Below are positions 27,426 through 27,564 of a stretch of DNA of 27,564 nucleotides, in pieces. Positions within the stretch are counted from its first letter, which is position 1, and each line of letters begins with the position of its first letter. Location: the NCBI GenBank assembly GCA_034440495.1, contig JAWXCE010000007.1:1-27564 (forward strand), in the 5' to 3' direction. This stretch comes from JAWXCE01 sp034440495. GTDB taxonomy: Bacteria > Pseudomonadota > Alphaproteobacteria > Rhizobiales > Rhodomicrobiaceae. The translations under genes were made by a program, and so were the position numbers. Under the pieces are notes generated by a model, which was not told where the DNA came from, searched no databases, and saw only the letters and a list, made by a program, of their open reading frames with translations.

Positions 27426-27564
27426 ATGATAACGGCAACGGCTTACAGGGAGTTTGCAGCGAGTTTAGCCGCCGGTTACGCGCCCGCCATCGGCTTCCTG
27501 CATCGTGGTAAGCCGCAAAGCTTCGTCTACGACATCGCCGACATCTTCAAATTCGAAACCGTGG
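27426..27564 (+). pseudogene. cas1 (type I-E family), 5'-truncated, runs off the window
   Basis: The last 139 bases encode LAAGYAPAIGFLHRGKPQSF followed by VYDIADIFKFETV, unmistakable for the C-terminal catalytic lobe of Cas1 from type I-E systems. The His (in GFLHRGK) and the Asp residues (VYDIAD) that help bind the metal are present. In intact proteins of about 300 residues this lies near residue 200. Here the gntR stop is only about 50 bases upstream, so the N-terminal lobe and the catalytic Glu are missing. The ATG at 27426 is in frame but just before the homology and is likely fortuitous. No cas3, cascade gene or CRISPR array is in the window; the rest lies beyond the edge. Confidence 0.8.

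Overview
The window looks like accessory DNA from an alphaproteobacterium, most likely Hyphomicrobiales. The grounds are the rhizobial-style traG-copG-trbB order, an error-prone DnaE2 of alphaproteobacterial type, PrtD/HlyD-type secretion genes, and high GC with a few AT-rich islands. A methanotroph or rhizobial relative is only a guess. No rRNA, tRNA, replication origin or CRISPR array was seen.

The left two thirds (1-16840) is a patchwork of decayed modules. At 623-1232 (-) lies the C-terminal half of an MFS transporter, frameshifted. It is joined almost back to back to the C-terminal third of dnaE2 (1232-2525, +), which also carries a frameshift. After about 650 bp with two perfect hairpins comes a conjugation module. 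traG, a ribbon-helix-helix gene and trbB (3194-6520) are intact and overlapping. A DUF2958 gene, with a leader hairpin that buries its ribosome binding site, and a PIN/RHH toxin-antitoxin pair follow. The rest of the trb operon is wrecked: the start of trbC is fused to the end of trbF, and trbG is frameshifted and truncated. trbD, E, J and L are missing.

Next are an AT-rich, probably foreign beta-propeller-like gene (9371-10639), a type I secretion adaptor (HlyD type) beside an ATPase cut down to its nucleotide-binding domain, an unidentified coding remnant, a DUF305 gene, a Tat-exported YVTN/YncE-type propeller gene broken at a poly-C tract, and relics of an HlyD plus ABC-2 exporter.

The right third (16841-27374) is very different: intact, compact and coherent. 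A GntR/FCD regulator (26697-27374, +) diverges from ten minus-strand genes. These encode a PF06684-type protein, an alpha/beta hydrolase, a flavin reductase with an extra Nudix-like C-terminal domain, a luciferase-family monooxygenase, an aldehyde dehydrogenase, a complete spermidine/putrescine-type ABC importer, and an unrecognised 268-residue protein. The first seven genes overlap by 4-8 nt. The enzyme set matches the logic of the trigonelline (N-methylnicotinate) pathway: import, reduced-flavin ring cleavage, aldehyde oxidation and hydrolysis. The substrate here is inferred, not shown.

The window ends inside a 5'-truncated cas1 of the type I-E family, directly after the regulator.
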